DNA from: Roseiflexus castenholzii DSM 13941
GTDB lineage: Bacteria > Chloroflexota > Chloroflexia > Chloroflexales > Roseiflexaceae
Assembly (NCBI RefSeq): GCF_000017805.1
Contig: NC_009767.1
Coordinates: 1,922,001 to 1,986,000, forward strand
Direction: 5' to 3'
Length of the DNA stretch: 64,000 bases
The notes under the pieces are model-generated. The model was given only the letters and a program-made list of their open reading frames with translations, searched no databases and was not told the origin of the DNA. Positions within the stretch are counted from its first letter, which is position 1. Each line of letters opens with the position of its first letter. The position numbers and the translations under genes were made by a program. Shown here one piece after another: positions 1 to 9,194 of the stretch.

Positions 1-126
1 GATGTGTGAACCTGTGGCCTTTGTGATGACGACCAGAGTGTAGCAGGGAAGGATGGAGAACCGATGGAGATGGCGCGCAGATCATTGGGAGTTGGGGAAT
101 GTTGATTTCACTTAATTAATGAAACG

Positions 127-155
127 TTGCAATGTGTAACTTCATGTGCTACACT
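127..155 (+). promoter_or_regulatory. Promoter of tRNA-Arg
   Basis: A -35 TTGCAA (127-132) and a -10 TACACT (150-155) are separated by 17 bp, and the -10 is extended (TGC before it). It lies 15 bp upstream of the mature tRNA start, so it fits as the tRNA promoter. Bases 1-126 show no gene that I can support. Confidence 0.6.
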
Positions 156-169
156 GAATAGCGATTCCA

Positions 170-245
170 GGTCCAGTAGCTCAATGGATAGAGCACCAGT
201 CTTCGGAACTGGGTGTTGGGGGTTCGAGTCCCTCCTGGACCGCCA
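170..245 (+). tRNA. tRNA-Arg (anticodon UCG)
   Basis: A complete cloverleaf can be drawn. Acceptor strand GGTCCAG (170-176) pairs with CTGGACC (235-241). Anticodon stem CCAGT/ACTGG encloses loop CTTCGGA, giving anticodon TCG, which reads CGA and perhaps other CGN arginine codons. The T-arm carries GTTCGAGTC. The discriminator G is followed by an encoded CCA at 243-245. Confidence 0.95.
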
Positions 246-445
246 TTTTTATGCCGCTGCCGGTCGCCGACGACCCGCAAAGTTTGTATCGTTTGAGCAG
301 TACGTTGTCTGTTCTTGCAAAAATAGCCCGCGCCGTATGTGTCTCCCCTGGTGCGTCGCCCTCGATCAGGAGATGGCTTGCTTTTTCATCCACGTGCAAT
401 GTGAGTTGTCCATCGGTGTGTTGAGATCGGCGTATGTGAGGCGCT

Positions 446-2830
446 ATGAAAGATGAGACACCGCTCAGCGTGTTATTGGTTGCTCAGAGTGATGAAGTTG
501 CAGGCAGGCTCCGCGTTGCATTCGGCGATCTGGCGATCACGCTCGATCATGTGTCTCCCGATCAGGCGTTATCCACATTGTCGGTTACTCGTGTTGATGT
601 GGTGCTGCTCGATGTCAGTCCTTTCCCCGATGTTCCGCTGGAACTGATCGCCTCCATTGTGACCGTTGCGCCACATGTGCCGATCCTCGCGCTGGTGGTC
701 AACGATGCCGATCCGCGCGCATTAGCCGCGCTGGCAGCCGGCGCGCACGATTTTGTCAGTTCTGAGGCAGCGGCCAGTGCAATAGTTGCGCGTTTGCGCA
801 GTGCGGCAGCGCACCGCCTGGCAGAGAAGGGCGATCAGCCGGTCGCTCTGAAGGACCTGGTGTTGCGCAGCAACGATGCCGTGCTCCTGATCGGTCGCGA
901 TGGGCGGGTCAATCAGGCGAACGCCGCTGCTGCCGCGCTGTTTGGCGTGCTGACCGAACGCCTGATCGGTGAACCGTTTGGCACGCCAATCGTCTCGAAT
1001 CTGGCGACGACGATTGATATTCCACGACGGAACGACGAGCCGATTGCAGCGGAGCTGTTTTTGCTCCATGTGCTCGATGATCGATCTGATGATGCGTACC
1101 TGGCGATCTTACGTGGCATATCTCGCCACCACCGCCTCGATGTCGATCTGCGATTGATGATGGCTGCTATTTCCAGCACCAGTGACGGCATCGTCATTGC
1201 CGATCTCGACGGGGTGCCGCATTACCAGAATCCCGCGTTTCAAAAAATGACCGGCTTGACGCTCGATGATCTGCGGATGGCGGGTGGTCTGTTGCGTTTG
1301 TATCGCGATGTCGGCACTGCGCGTGCAGCGCTGAGCGCAGTGCGCAGCGGGCAGTCCTATCGGGGGGAAATGCGCCTGATCGATCGCCAGGGCGCGGCAA
1401 TCAGCGTCCTGTTGCATATCGACCCGGTGCTGGATGCGTCGAACCAGGTCATCGCGCTGGTGGCCGTCCATACCGATGTGACGCAGCGCAAGTTGACCGA
1501 AGATCGCCTGGCATACCTGTCGTCGCACGATCCACTGACCGGTCTGGCAAATCGAACCTTGCTGCTCGACCGGTTGCAACTGGCATTGGAGCGACGCAAC
1601 CGTCACGGAGCGGCGCTGTGCGGTATCTTGCTGCTCGACCTGGATCGGTTCAAGCAGATCAATGATAGCCTCGGTCATATGGTCGGTGATGAAGTGCTGA
1701 TCGCCGTCGCTGGTCGCCTGAAGCATATCACCCGTCCTGGCGACACGGTCGCGCGTCTTGGCGGCGATGAATTCGCCGTGGTTCTCGATTCGGTCGGCTC
1801 TCTGGACGATATCTGGCGGATTGCGCTGCGCATCCAGCAAGCGCTGAGCCATCCGATCACGGTGCAGGATCAGTCGTTGATGGTTGGCGTCAGTCTGGGG
1901 ATTGCGATTGATGATGGGCGCACGACCAGTGCAGCCGCACTGTTGCGTGATGCCGATACGGCGCTGCATCAGGCGAAGGCGCGCGGGCGATCCCGAATCG
2001 TGCTGTTCGAGGAGGCGATGCATACGGCAGCGACAACGCAACTGCAACTCGAAATCGAGTTGCGTCAGGCGTTGCATCGGCAGGCGTTGCTGCTGCACTA
2101 TCAGCCAATCGTTGATCTCGCCAGCGGAGCGATCCGGGGATTTGAGGCGCTCATGCGCTGGCATCGTCCGCTCAGCGGGCTGGTGCTGCCCGACGGTTTT
2201 TTGCCGGTTGCCGAGGAAGCGGGTATGATCCCGGCGATGGGCGCCTGGAGTATTGTCGAAGTCTGCCGTCAGGCGCGGCGCTGGCGCGATCAGTTCGGCA
2301 GCGCCGCCGAACTTCCTGTCAGTGTCAATATTCATAGTCGGCAGCTCGAACAGACGGAACTGCCGCATCAGGTGCGGCAGGCGCTACGTGAGTTCAACTT
2401 GCCTGGCGCGGCGCTGACCATCGAAATCACCGAGAAAGCGACGCTGCGCGATCTCGATCTGGTGGTGACACAGTTGCAGCAACTCAAGGAGTTGGGGGTG
2501 CAGGTGGTGTTGGACGATTTTGGCACCGGGTACTCATCGCTCGGTCACCTGGCGCGCCTGCCGATTAATGGTGTCAAAATTGATCGGTCGTTCGTCCAGT
2601 CGATGATGCATGATCCACTTTCTATTACAATTGTGCGTGCTGTGATCACGCTTGCCCGTGAGTTGAACCTGGGAGTGGTGGCAGAAGGTGTCGAAACGGA
2701 AGAACAACGCGCGGCGCTGTTGCAGCTTGGATGCACCTGTGCGCAGGGGTGGCTGTTCGGTCGGGCGGTCGATGCGGAAGCGGCGGCGGAATGGATAGCG
2801 CGCCGCAGAGAGTTGAGCATTGAGAAGTGA
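446..2830 (+). CDS. Pseudo-receiver/PAS/PAS/GGDEF/EAL cyclic-di-GMP protein
   Basis: A 794-residue soluble protein that probably makes and/or breaks cyclic-di-GMP. Order: receiver-like domain (about 8-125), PAS (about 135-215), PAS with PAC (about 238-350), diguanylate cyclase (about 355-525), phosphodiesterase (about 540-785). The cyclase has GGDEF at 439-443, with an RxxD inhibitory site (RPGD, 430-433) five residues ahead. The EAL part keeps FEALMRW, DDFGTGYSS (690-698), KIDRSFV and AEGVET, so both catalytic domains look intact. The receiver keeps Asp56 but its acidic pocket reads AQS and the usual C-terminal Lys is absent, so it may not be phosphorylated. The stop codon TGA (2828-2830) is the target site of a MITE-like insertion. 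Confidence 0.9.
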   Translation: MKDETPLSVLLVAQSDEVAGRLRVAFGDLAITLDHVSPDQALSTLSVTRVDVVLLDVSPFPDVPLELIASIVTVAPHVPILALVVNDADPRALAALAAGAHDFVSSEAAASAIVARLRSAAAHRLAEKGDQPVALKDLVLRSNDAVLLIGRDGRVNQANAAAAALFGVLTERLIGEPFGTPIVSNLATTIDIPRRNDEPIAAELFLLHVLDDRSDDAYLAILRGISRHHRLDVDLRLMMAAISSTSDGIVIADLDGVPHYQNPAFQKMTGLTLDDLRMAGGLLRLYRDVGTARAALSAVRSGQSYRGEMRLIDRQGAAISVLLHIDPVLDASNQVIALVAVHTDVTQRKLTEDRLAYLSSHDPLTGLANRTLLLDRLQLALERRNRHGAALCGILLLDLDRFKQINDSLGHMVGDEVLIAVAGRLKHITRPGDTVARLGGDEFAVVLDSVGSLDDIWRIALRIQQALSHPITVQDQSLMVGVSLGIAIDDGRTTSAAALLRDADTALHQAKARGRSRIVLFEEAMHTAATTQLQLEIELRQALHRQALLLHYQPIVDLASGAIRGFEALMRWHRPLSGLVLPDGFLPVAEEAGMIPAMGAWSIVEVCRQARRWRDQFGSAAELPVSVNIHSRQLEQTELPHQVRQALREFNLPGAALTIEITEKATLRDLDLVVTQLQQLKELGVQVVLDDFGTGYSSLGHLARLPINGVKIDRSFVQSMMHDPLSITIVRAVITLARELNLGVVAEGVETEEQRAALLQLGCTCAQGWLFGRAVDAEAAAEWIARRRELSIEK

Positions 2831-2978
2831 GACCAATTACCTGTGAACATCCGGCATGGTCACCCTGAGCAGCGCGAGGGGTCGTGCGCGACCCGCGCAG
2901 ATTCCTCGCTGCGTTTACCCTGAGCGAAGCGAAGGGCTCGGAATGACACGCATGCGGCATCTTCAATCGTAATCGGTA
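2831..2978 (+). mobile_element. MITE-like 148-bp element, copy A
   Basis: A 148-bp element with imperfect ends related to TACCAATGAC and GTCATTGGTA. It is flanked by a direct TGA on each side (2828-2830 and 2979-2981), and the left TGA is the stop codon of the GGDEF/EAL gene. The interior is full of short inverted repeats and matches the copies at 28207, 33930 and 34189. It encodes no protein. It may act as a transcription terminator here. Confidence 0.7.
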
Positions 2979-2987
2979 TGAGACCCG

Positions 2988-3215
2988 CTACCGGTGATCT
3001 CCGTCGCCGCCGATCTGTCCGCGTTCCTGACGGGAGCGTCGTTTCTCCTGATTGGCTTCTGCCACCTCAGCCAGTGTCAGTTTCAGTTCAGTACAGATTT
3101 GTGCAAGGCGCCTGCGCCCATCCCCCGGTTCATACTTGAGCGCCTCCTGATCTTCCGGCGTGATGATCTCTGGCGGTTGTGGAATATCTTCTGCCTGCGA
3201 CTTCACCCGCTTCAT
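2988..3215 (-). CDS. Small hypothetical protein
   Basis: A 75-residue reading frame rich in Lys, Arg, Glu and Pro, with no family I recognise and no clear ribosome binding site. A central stretch (about 28-60) could form an amphipathic helix. It lies between a MITE-like element and the zinc peptidase gene on the same strand. It may be a real small gene or a chance frame. The rest of the 2979-3342 gap shows nothing else. Confidence 0.3.
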   Translation of the reverse strand: MKRVKSQAEDIPQPPEIITPEDQEALKYEPGDGRRRLAQICTELKLTLAEVAEANQEKRRSRQERGQIGGDGDHR

Positions 3216-3342
3216 GGACCAGTCCAGGCGTTGGATAGATAATTCGGATGGTCAACGCGGACCGGCTGTCAGGTTGAGCGGGACCGGCGCTGATATTCGT
3301 TCAGGTTATCCATATTGGTGCCGTTCGCTCCGTCGCTCACTG

Positions 3343-4038
3343 CTATCGTCGCCGCATCAGAAGGGAGACATAATACAACATTTGCAGGATAGCGGTCGCT
3401 GCGGCGGCGACATAGGTCAGCGCTGCGGCATCGAGCACTGCTTTGACCCCTTCGGCTTCCTGGCGCGTGACCAGACCATACCGTTCGAGCATGGCGCGTG
3501 CGCGCGCGCTGGCGTCGAACTCGACCGGCAGCGTGACCAGACTGAATATCGCACCGCCGCTCATCAGCAGCACGCCGATCCAGGCAAGCGCCAGACCTGC
3601 GCGCGAAAAAGCGCCGAGCACCAGTCCGACCATCAGGAGAATACCGCCGAGTTGCGAACCGACATTCACAATACCGACGATCCCGGAGCGCAACCGCAAC
3701 CAGGCGTATCCCTGTCGGTCCTGCAATGCGTGCCCCAACTCATGCGCAACAATGGCCATCGCTGCCACCGACGGATGGGCAATTGAACCGGCGGAAAGAC
3801 GCATCACCTTCGCGCGCGGATCGTAGTGATCGGTCAATTCACCGCCGATCTGTTCGACACGCACATCGTCGAGACCTTCATTGCGCATCAGGACGCGCGC
3901 CACATCGAGACCGGTCATATTACGCGCATTGCGCACCTGCGCATACTTCTTGTAGGCAGACTGCACCTTCCACTGCGCCCATAACGTGATGCCGGCGCCC
4001 AGCAGCATGACAATCAGGTACAGAGGACTGAAGAACAT
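3343..4038 (-). CDS. Membrane neutral zinc metallopeptidase (YugP family)
   Basis: A 231-residue membrane protein of the YugP/Zn_peptidase_2 family. One N-terminal membrane segment (about 5-22) precedes the catalytic helix with AHELGHALQ (His99, Glu100, His103), and two or more hydrophobic segments follow (about 120-165 and the C-terminus). It should act on membrane or envelope proteins; no substrate can be read from the sequence. The gene lies 43 bp downstream of the ABC permease on the same strand and may be cotranscribed. Confidence 0.85.
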   Translation of the reverse strand: MFFSPLYLIVMLLGAGITLWAQWKVQSAYKKYAQVRNARNMTGLDVARVLMRNEGLDDVRVEQIGGELTDHYDPRAKVMRLSAGSIAHPSVAAMAIVAHELGHALQDRQGYAWLRLRSGIVGIVNVGSQLGGILLMVGLVLGAFSRAGLALAWIGVLLMSGGAIFSLVTLPVEFDASARARAMLERYGLVTRQEAEGVKAVLDAAALTYVAAAATAILQMLYYVSLLMRRR

Positions 4039-4081
4039 GGTCGTTTCCTTCTGAATATCGGGTTGCGATGCGCGTCCATCG

Positions 4082-5653
4082 TTACGCGCGGCGAAACTGG
4101 CGTTGTGTCAGGAATGTAACCAAACCGAACGTGACGATGGCAATGACTCCCAGGTCGATCCAGACCGCTGGTTCTGGCGTGATGCCGCGCAGCATCAGGT
4201 CTTGAAACCCCACAACACCGTGACTCATCGGAATAATCACAATAATCGGCTCCACCCATGCAGCGAAACTGTCACGACTGATGAAAAAGCCGCTGAAGAA
4301 GATCGACAGAAGCAGGCTGATCATCGCAAACTGAATTGCCTGACTGTCCGACCCTGCGACGGTTGAGATGAGAAATCCCACCCCCAGTGATGCGATGGTC
4401 AGCATCAGCAGCAACAGGATGAAGAGCAGCCAACTGCCGTTGAGTGGCACGCCGAGCAACCGCATGGCTGCCGCAAGGGCTGCGGATGCAACTGCGATGA
4501 CCACCGTGTAGCCAAGGTATTTGCCGATGAGCAGTTGCACCATATTGGCGGGCGATACCCGGAACAACTCGAAGGCGCCCATCATACGCTCACGCACCAG
4601 CGCCAGCGCCCCCAGCGATACCGCCGTGTGCTGCACCAGCAATGCCAGAACGCCCGGTGCATAGTATACCACTGCCGGGTAAGCGCCGCTTGCCTGCCCG
4701 ATCGCTTCTGTGCGAATATTCTGGTAGCGTTGCTGCACGGGAGAGACGATTGTCTCCGGCGCGATGCTGACGAAAATGGCGATCTGCTGATCGAGCAGCC
4801 GCAGCAATTCCTTCGAGTCGCGCAGTTCGTCCAACCCGCGCTCAAGGTCGCCGGAAGACAGTATGGCTTCCACCTCGCCGAGGGAACGAATGGCTTCATT
4901 GGCACGTGCGCGCAGTTGTTCGACATCATCGCCGCGACCGGCGAACAGGCTCTCCGGCGGAATCGTATCGCGGAATTGGACGATCAATGCGCGCAGGGTG
5001 CGCAATTCCTGGCGGATCGCTTCCTGCTCGGCGCGACTCACCTCGCGTTCCAGGTTGGTCAGGCGTTCGGCGCCAACTGCGATCCGCACCCCTACAGCGC
5101 GCGCCTGTTGCTGCGCCAGACGGGTCTGTTCCGTCAGCAGCGCCTTGTTGATCTCGTTGACCTGGGCATACGCCAGGTACTGAATCCATCCTTCGACGAG
5201 TGGATTGATGGCATTTGAGTAGATCAGGATAGTCGGGTTCTCGCCGCGTTGCAGTTTGCCGAATACATTGTCCGGCACGATCTGAACGACGTCCAGGTCG
5301 CCGTTTGCCAGCGCTGCGCGCGCTTCGACAGGGGTATAAGCGCGGTTGACCAGCCTGAAATTGAGTCCGACCAGTCCCGTGATCTGAGTGCGCAACTCAA
5401 CCGGTAGATCGTCCGGCAGAATGAGCGCGGTGCGCAGCACAGGGTTGCTGTTGACGAACCCTGCGCCGAAGATCACGAGCACCAGGAGCGGACCGGCGAC
5501 CAGGCTGATCAGGAGCAACGGCTGGCGGCGTATCTCGCGCACTTCTTTGAGAAAGTAGGCGCGAATGCGGATCAACCAGCGTGTCACTTCATCGGCGGGG
5601 TGTGTTGTCGTCAGGGTGTGAGGCATAGGACGATCCGGCACGGTGCTGGTCAT
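4082..5653 (-). CDS. ABC-2 type transporter permease
   Basis: A 523-residue export permease. One N-terminal membrane helix (about 45-65) is followed by a large extracytoplasmic domain (about 70-330) with heptad-like Leu/Glu/Arg-rich stretches, and then five to six C-terminal membrane helices (about 340-515). This is the architecture of YhgE/LinK-like and drug or lipid exporter permeases. It starts inside the end of the ATPase gene (65-bp overlap), so the two are surely coupled. An in-frame ATG nine codons later is an alternative start. The substrate is unknown. Confidence 0.85.
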   Translation of the reverse strand: MTSTVPDRPMPHTLTTTHPADEVTRWLIRIRAYFLKEVREIRRQPLLLISLVAGPLLVLVIFGAGFVNSNPVLRTALILPDDLPVELRTQITGLVGLNFRLVNRAYTPVEARAALANGDLDVVQIVPDNVFGKLQRGENPTILIYSNAINPLVEGWIQYLAYAQVNEINKALLTEQTRLAQQQARAVGVRIAVGAERLTNLEREVSRAEQEAIRQELRTLRALIVQFRDTIPPESLFAGRGDDVEQLRARANEAIRSLGEVEAILSSGDLERGLDELRDSKELLRLLDQQIAIFVSIAPETIVSPVQQRYQNIRTEAIGQASGAYPAVVYYAPGVLALLVQHTAVSLGALALVRERMMGAFELFRVSPANMVQLLIGKYLGYTVVIAVASAALAAAMRLLGVPLNGSWLLFILLLLMLTIASLGVGFLISTVAGSDSQAIQFAMISLLLSIFFSGFFISRDSFAAWVEPIIVIIPMSHGVVGFQDLMLRGITPEPAVWIDLGVIAIVTFGLVTFLTQRQFRRA

Positions 5654-6671
5654 ATGTTGCTTTCTCCGCCATGTCGTCGACCGTTGGCGTTGGATCGATT
5701 GGCTGAGTTTCCCACTGTCGGATAATGCGAATAAAGACGTCGTCGAAGGTTAATGCCAGTTCTTCGGCGCTCTCGACGACAATATTCGGTCCGTTTGGAT
5801 CCTCCAGGAGGTTGAGCACATCTGGAATCCAGTCGCCGGCGTCATCGACCGTCACGTACAGTTCGCGGTCCGACTCGGGGACGTAGCGCACTTCTTTGAC
5901 GTGTGGGTAGCGGCGCAGTGCGCCGACCGCCTTTGCCAGGTTGGCCGGGTTCGCCAGCGTCAGGTGAATGATTTCGCCGCCGAGTGCGCGGCGCTTCAGG
6001 TTCTGTGGCGTGTCGATTGCCAGCAGGCGCCCCTGCCGCATAACGGCGACATAGTCGCAGTACATTGCTTCGCTCACGATCTGGGTTGTGATCAGGAGCG
6101 TGCGCCCCTGGTCGCGCAGCGCGCGAAAATAGTCCCAAAACTTTCCGCGCAGCACCGGGTCGATGCCGGCCGTTGGCTCATCGGCAAAGATCAGGTCTGG
6201 GTCGTGCATGAGTGCGCCGACGAGCATGAGGCGTCGTTGCATGCCGCCGGAGAGTTGCCGTCCCAGGCGATGGCGCGCGTCGGTGAGATCGACAAATTCG
6301 AGCAGTTCGTCGAGGCGCGCGCGAATCTGCGAGCGGCGCATGCCATAGAGCGATGCGATGAATTCGGCGTTTTCCGCCACGCTTAGATTGGGGTAGAGCA
6401 CGAATTGCTGCGGGATGTATCCGATATGCGCCTGGTGTTCGGCGCGAAATGTCGCCGGATTGACGCCAAGCACGCGAATGGTTCCCTTATGAGGACGGTA
6501 GAGTCCAAGCGCCAGGCGCACGGTCGTGGTCTTGCCACACCCACTTGGTCCGATCAGTCCGAGGATTGTTCCTTCGGGCACGATGTAGGTCTGGTCGAAG
6601 ACACCGGCGTTCTCGCCGAAGATCAGACTGACGTCCTGTGATTCGATAGCATTGGCGCGCGGCGATGTCAT
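5589..6671 (-). CDS. ABC transporter ATP-binding protein
   Basis: A 360-residue ATPase that powers the ABC-2 permease encoded next to it. Walker A GPSGCGKTT, signature LSGGMQRR and Walker B LIFADEPT are all intact, followed by a regulatory C-terminal domain of about 110 residues as in drug/Nod-type exporters. I chose ATG 6671. The frame stays open to an ATG at 6824, but that extension translates a GGTTCTC-type simple repeat (FLVLGSWSLVLGSW) and is unlike the family. If 6824 were used, the repeat would be part of the protein. A TACAAT -10-like box lies at 6860-6865 on this strand. Confidence 0.88.
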   Translation of the reverse strand: MTSPRANAIESQDVSLIFGENAGVFDQTYIVPEGTILGLIGPSGCGKTTTVRLALGLYRPHKGTIRVLGVNPATFRAEHQAHIGYIPQQFVLYPNLSVAENAEFIASLYGMRRSQIRARLDELLEFVDLTDARHRLGRQLSGGMQRRLMLVGALMHDPDLIFADEPTAGIDPVLRGKFWDYFRALRDQGRTLLITTQIVSEAMYCDYVAVMRQGRLLAIDTPQNLKRRALGGEIIHLTLANPANLAKAVGALRRYPHVKEVRYVPESDRELYVTVDDAGDWIPDVLNLLEDPNGPNIVVESAEELALTFDDVFIRIIRQWETQPIDPTPTVDDMAEKATYDQHRAGSSYASHPDDNTPRR

Positions 6672-6689
6672 AGGCGCGCTCCGGCGCGA

Positions 6690-6760
6690 GGTGCTGAGAA
6701 CCGAGAACCAGGAACCGAGAACCAAGGACCAAGAACCGAGAACCAGGAACGGCGAACGAC
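6690..6760. repeat. GAGAACC/GGTTCTC simple repeat
   Basis: Degenerate tandem AGAACCgAGAACCaGGAACC-like units occupy the gap between the ABC operon and purF. Related units occur at 37085-37133, 38933-38995 and inside bchB at about 40366-40440. The whole 6672-7081 gap holds this repeat and the divergent promoters, and no gene. Confidence 0.7.
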
Positions 6761-6964
6761 TGTGCGACCTGATCCGCCCCCATCGGTCGCAATCCGTGGC
6801 GATCCGCGCGCGCTCACTCACCATGCTCCTGAGCGGTATGTGACGCGACTCTCCTTACCATTGTACAGGATGCAGCGTGTGTCTGGATCATACCTTGCCC
6901 GGCGACGTTGCAGTGCGACATTGCTGCAATGAAGCGATGGAGCGCTCTATCGGAGACATTGCGG

Positions 6965-6970
6965 TATAAT
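6965..6970 (+). promoter_or_regulatory. Candidate -10 box for purF
   Basis: A perfect TATAAT about 112 bp upstream of the purF start codon. No good -35 is visible 16-18 bp upstream, so the call rests on the -10 alone. Confidence 0.4.
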
Positions 6971-7081
6971 AGTCATGCGCAGACTGTGGCAATACAAAAC
7001 CCCGGCACGAAGTTTCAGTCTGCGGGCAGCGTAGAGTTGTGCAACCACACCTCCGGGGGATCCGTATCAGGGAGCAATCAC

Positions 7082-8482
7082 ATGGCATGGGGCGACAGTC
7101 CAGGGCATGAGTGCGGCATCTTTGGCATCTATGCGCCGCACGAGGACGTGGCGCGCCTGACGTTCTTCGGTCTTTATGCGCTGCAACATCGCGGGCAGGA
7201 GAGTGCGGGCATTGCAGTATCCGACGGGCGACGCATCCATCTCCACAAGGAAATGGGCCTGGTCGCTCAGGTGTTCAATGAAGAAAAATTGCGCCCGCTC
7301 AAAGGATATATCGCAATCGGGCACACCCGCTACTCCACTACCGGATCATCGAAATTGCAAAATGCGCAGCCGTTTGTGGTCGAGAGTGTCCTTGGACCTC
7401 TGGCGGTCGGTCATAACGGCAACCTGACGAATGCGCCGCAATTGCGGCGCGAATTGTTGACGCGCGGCGTGGGGCTGATATCGTCGAGTGATAGCGAAGT
7501 GATCACGCAGATGCTCGCCGGCGGCGAGGGACGAACCTGGGAAGAAAAGTTGCGCGTCTTCATGATCCGTGCCGAAGGAGCGTACTGCCTGACGGTGATG
7601 ACGCGCGATACACTCTACGCAGTGCGCGATCCCTGGGGGTTGCACCCGCTCTGCTACGGGCATCTTGGCAATGGCGGGTGGGTGGTGGCGTCGGAGAGTT
7701 GTGCGCTGGCAACCATTGGCGCAACACTGGAACGCGAACTGGCGCCGGGTGAGATCATGGCGTTCGATGAGCGCGGTCCGCGCACGATTGCGCACTCTCC
7801 TGCGCCGCAACGTGCCATGTGCCTTTTTGAATACATCTATTTTGCCCGCCCCGACAGCATTGTCGATGGACAAACGCTTCACGCTGCGCGGGTTGCTGCC
7901 GGGCGTGAACTGGCGCGCGAAGCGCCGGCCGACGCCGATATTGTCATTCCGGTGCCCGACAGCGCTGTTCCCGCCGCCATTGGCTATGCGCAGGAGTCGG
8001 GCATTCCTTATCAGGAAGGGTTGATCAAGAACCGGTATATTGGGCGCACTTTCATTCAGCCCGACGATCGCCTGCGCAAACTTGGCGTACAGTTGAAGTT
8101 CAACCCGTTGAGTGATAGCCTGGCGGGTAAACGTGTGGTGCTGGTGGACGATAGCATCGTGCGCGGGAATACGTCAGGTCCGATTGTGCGGTTGTTGCGC
8201 GATGCCGGGGCTGTGGAGGTTCATATGCGCGTCTCGTCGCCACCGATCAAGCATCCTTGCTTCCTCGGCGTCGATATGGCAACCTACCCGGAGCTGATCG
8301 CGCATCGCTTGACGCTGCCGGAGATCCGCGATCACCTGGGGGTCGATAGCCTGGCGTATCTCAGCCTGGAAGGTCTCATTCGCGCAACTGGCAATTCGGG
8401 CAAGGGGTTCTGCAATGGCTGCTTCACCGGGAATTATCCGGTGGACGTGCATCTGCTCGAAAAGGAAGCGTTTGAGGGGTGA
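7082..8482 (+). CDS. purF: Amidophosphoribosyltransferase
   Basis: Catalyses the first committed step of purine synthesis, PRPP plus glutamine to phosphoribosylamine, in the cytoplasm. The ATG at 7082 has an AGGGAG ribosome site and leaves a 10-residue propeptide (MAWGDSPGHE) ahead of the catalytic Cys11 (CGIFGI), so self-processing is expected. The PRPP-binding motif VVLVDDSIVRG is present. Four cysteines (MCLFEY, HPCFLG, CNGC) sit where the Bacillus-type enzyme holds a 4Fe-4S cluster. Length 466 residues is normal. The upstream open frame to 6908 has no family resemblance. Confidence 0.95.
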   Translation: MAWGDSPGHECGIFGIYAPHEDVARLTFFGLYALQHRGQESAGIAVSDGRRIHLHKEMGLVAQVFNEEKLRPLKGYIAIGHTRYSTTGSSKLQNAQPFVVESVLGPLAVGHNGNLTNAPQLRRELLTRGVGLISSSDSEVITQMLAGGEGRTWEEKLRVFMIRAEGAYCLTVMTRDTLYAVRDPWGLHPLCYGHLGNGGWVVASESCALATIGATLERELAPGEIMAFDERGPRTIAHSPAPQRAMCLFEYIYFARPDSIVDGQTLHAARVAAGRELAREAPADADIVIPVPDSAVPAAIGYAQESGIPYQEGLIKNRYIGRTFIQPDDRLRKLGVQLKFNPLSDSLAGKRVVLVDDSIVRGNTSGPIVRLLRDAGAVEVHMRVSSPPIKHPCFLGVDMATYPELIAHRLTLPEIRDHLGVDSLAYLSLEGLIRATGNSGKGFCNGCFTGNYPVDVHLLEKEAFEG

Positions 8483-9194
8483 GGAAGGCGGCAACGTCGC
8501 CCAACGGCTGGCGGCTCACCCGCTGCGCTGCCCAGGACTAATACGAACGTGCGGTCATTCGTACAATACTGCCGGGACGCTGCGGGCGAAAGCCCTCGCT
8601 GAGGACGCAGTTCGACTATGCTCACCGCGAGTGAAAGCCCCGCTGGGGCTGCTGATGCCGGGGCGCAGTCTGCGTCCACGACACGTCTGCCGGTGTGCGT
8701 TGACCGTTGCGCCTTGCCCAACGAACGCGCGAACATTTTGTCTGACTGAACGCCACCTGGTATTATTCGCAGTTCAATGCCCCTCATCCCCGACGTTGCG
8801 CGCCTGGTTCCATCTTGTGACCGGTGACGCTACCAACCACGATGCCTGTTTTTCCCTCATCCCCCAATCCCCTTCTTCACACAAGCAGTACGCTGAGCAT
8901 GCCGAAGCGCGGCGCCGAAGCAGGGAGAAGAGGGCGTTGGAGCGAGGTGGCGCTGCGACTCCTCCCAGGTGCGTTCCAAAACCTTCGCGTCTTCGTGCCT
9001 TTGTGTGAGTTGCTTCGAACAGTATCGAGTGTGAAGCCCGTCGGGAAACCGCTCACGTATGGGGTCGTGCGCTCGTGCGCCGCACGCTGTAGCGCGCATT
9101 TTTTGTCGGATCGTTTGTCTCGCCCCGCAGAATGCGTTAGAATATTCGTGTTACTGGCTGGAGCGCCATTGAAGAATGGCAGAGTGAGCATCCT
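8483..9194. other. Intergenic region without a supportable gene
   Basis: About 710 bp between purF and polA. Frames here are short and unlike any family I know. The right end carries the polA promoter. The only structure I see is a weak pair of GCGRRYGAAAGCCC-like direct repeats near 8585-8645. Confidence 0.5.
9115..9143 (+). promoter_or_regulatory. Promoter of polA
   Basis: A -35 TTGTCT (9115-9120), a 17-bp spacer and a -10 TAGAAT (9138-9143), about 50 bp ahead of the polA start. Confidence 0.55.

Noticed and set aside
1109..2368. A 419-residue minus-strand frame inside the GGDEF/EAL gene
   Set aside because: Shadow of a GC-rich coding region; the plus-strand frame has complete catalytic motifs.
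6672..6824. 51-residue N-terminal extension of the ABC ATPase
   Set aside because: It translates a simple repeat and is not seen in the family; the internal ATG at 6671 gives a normal N-terminus.
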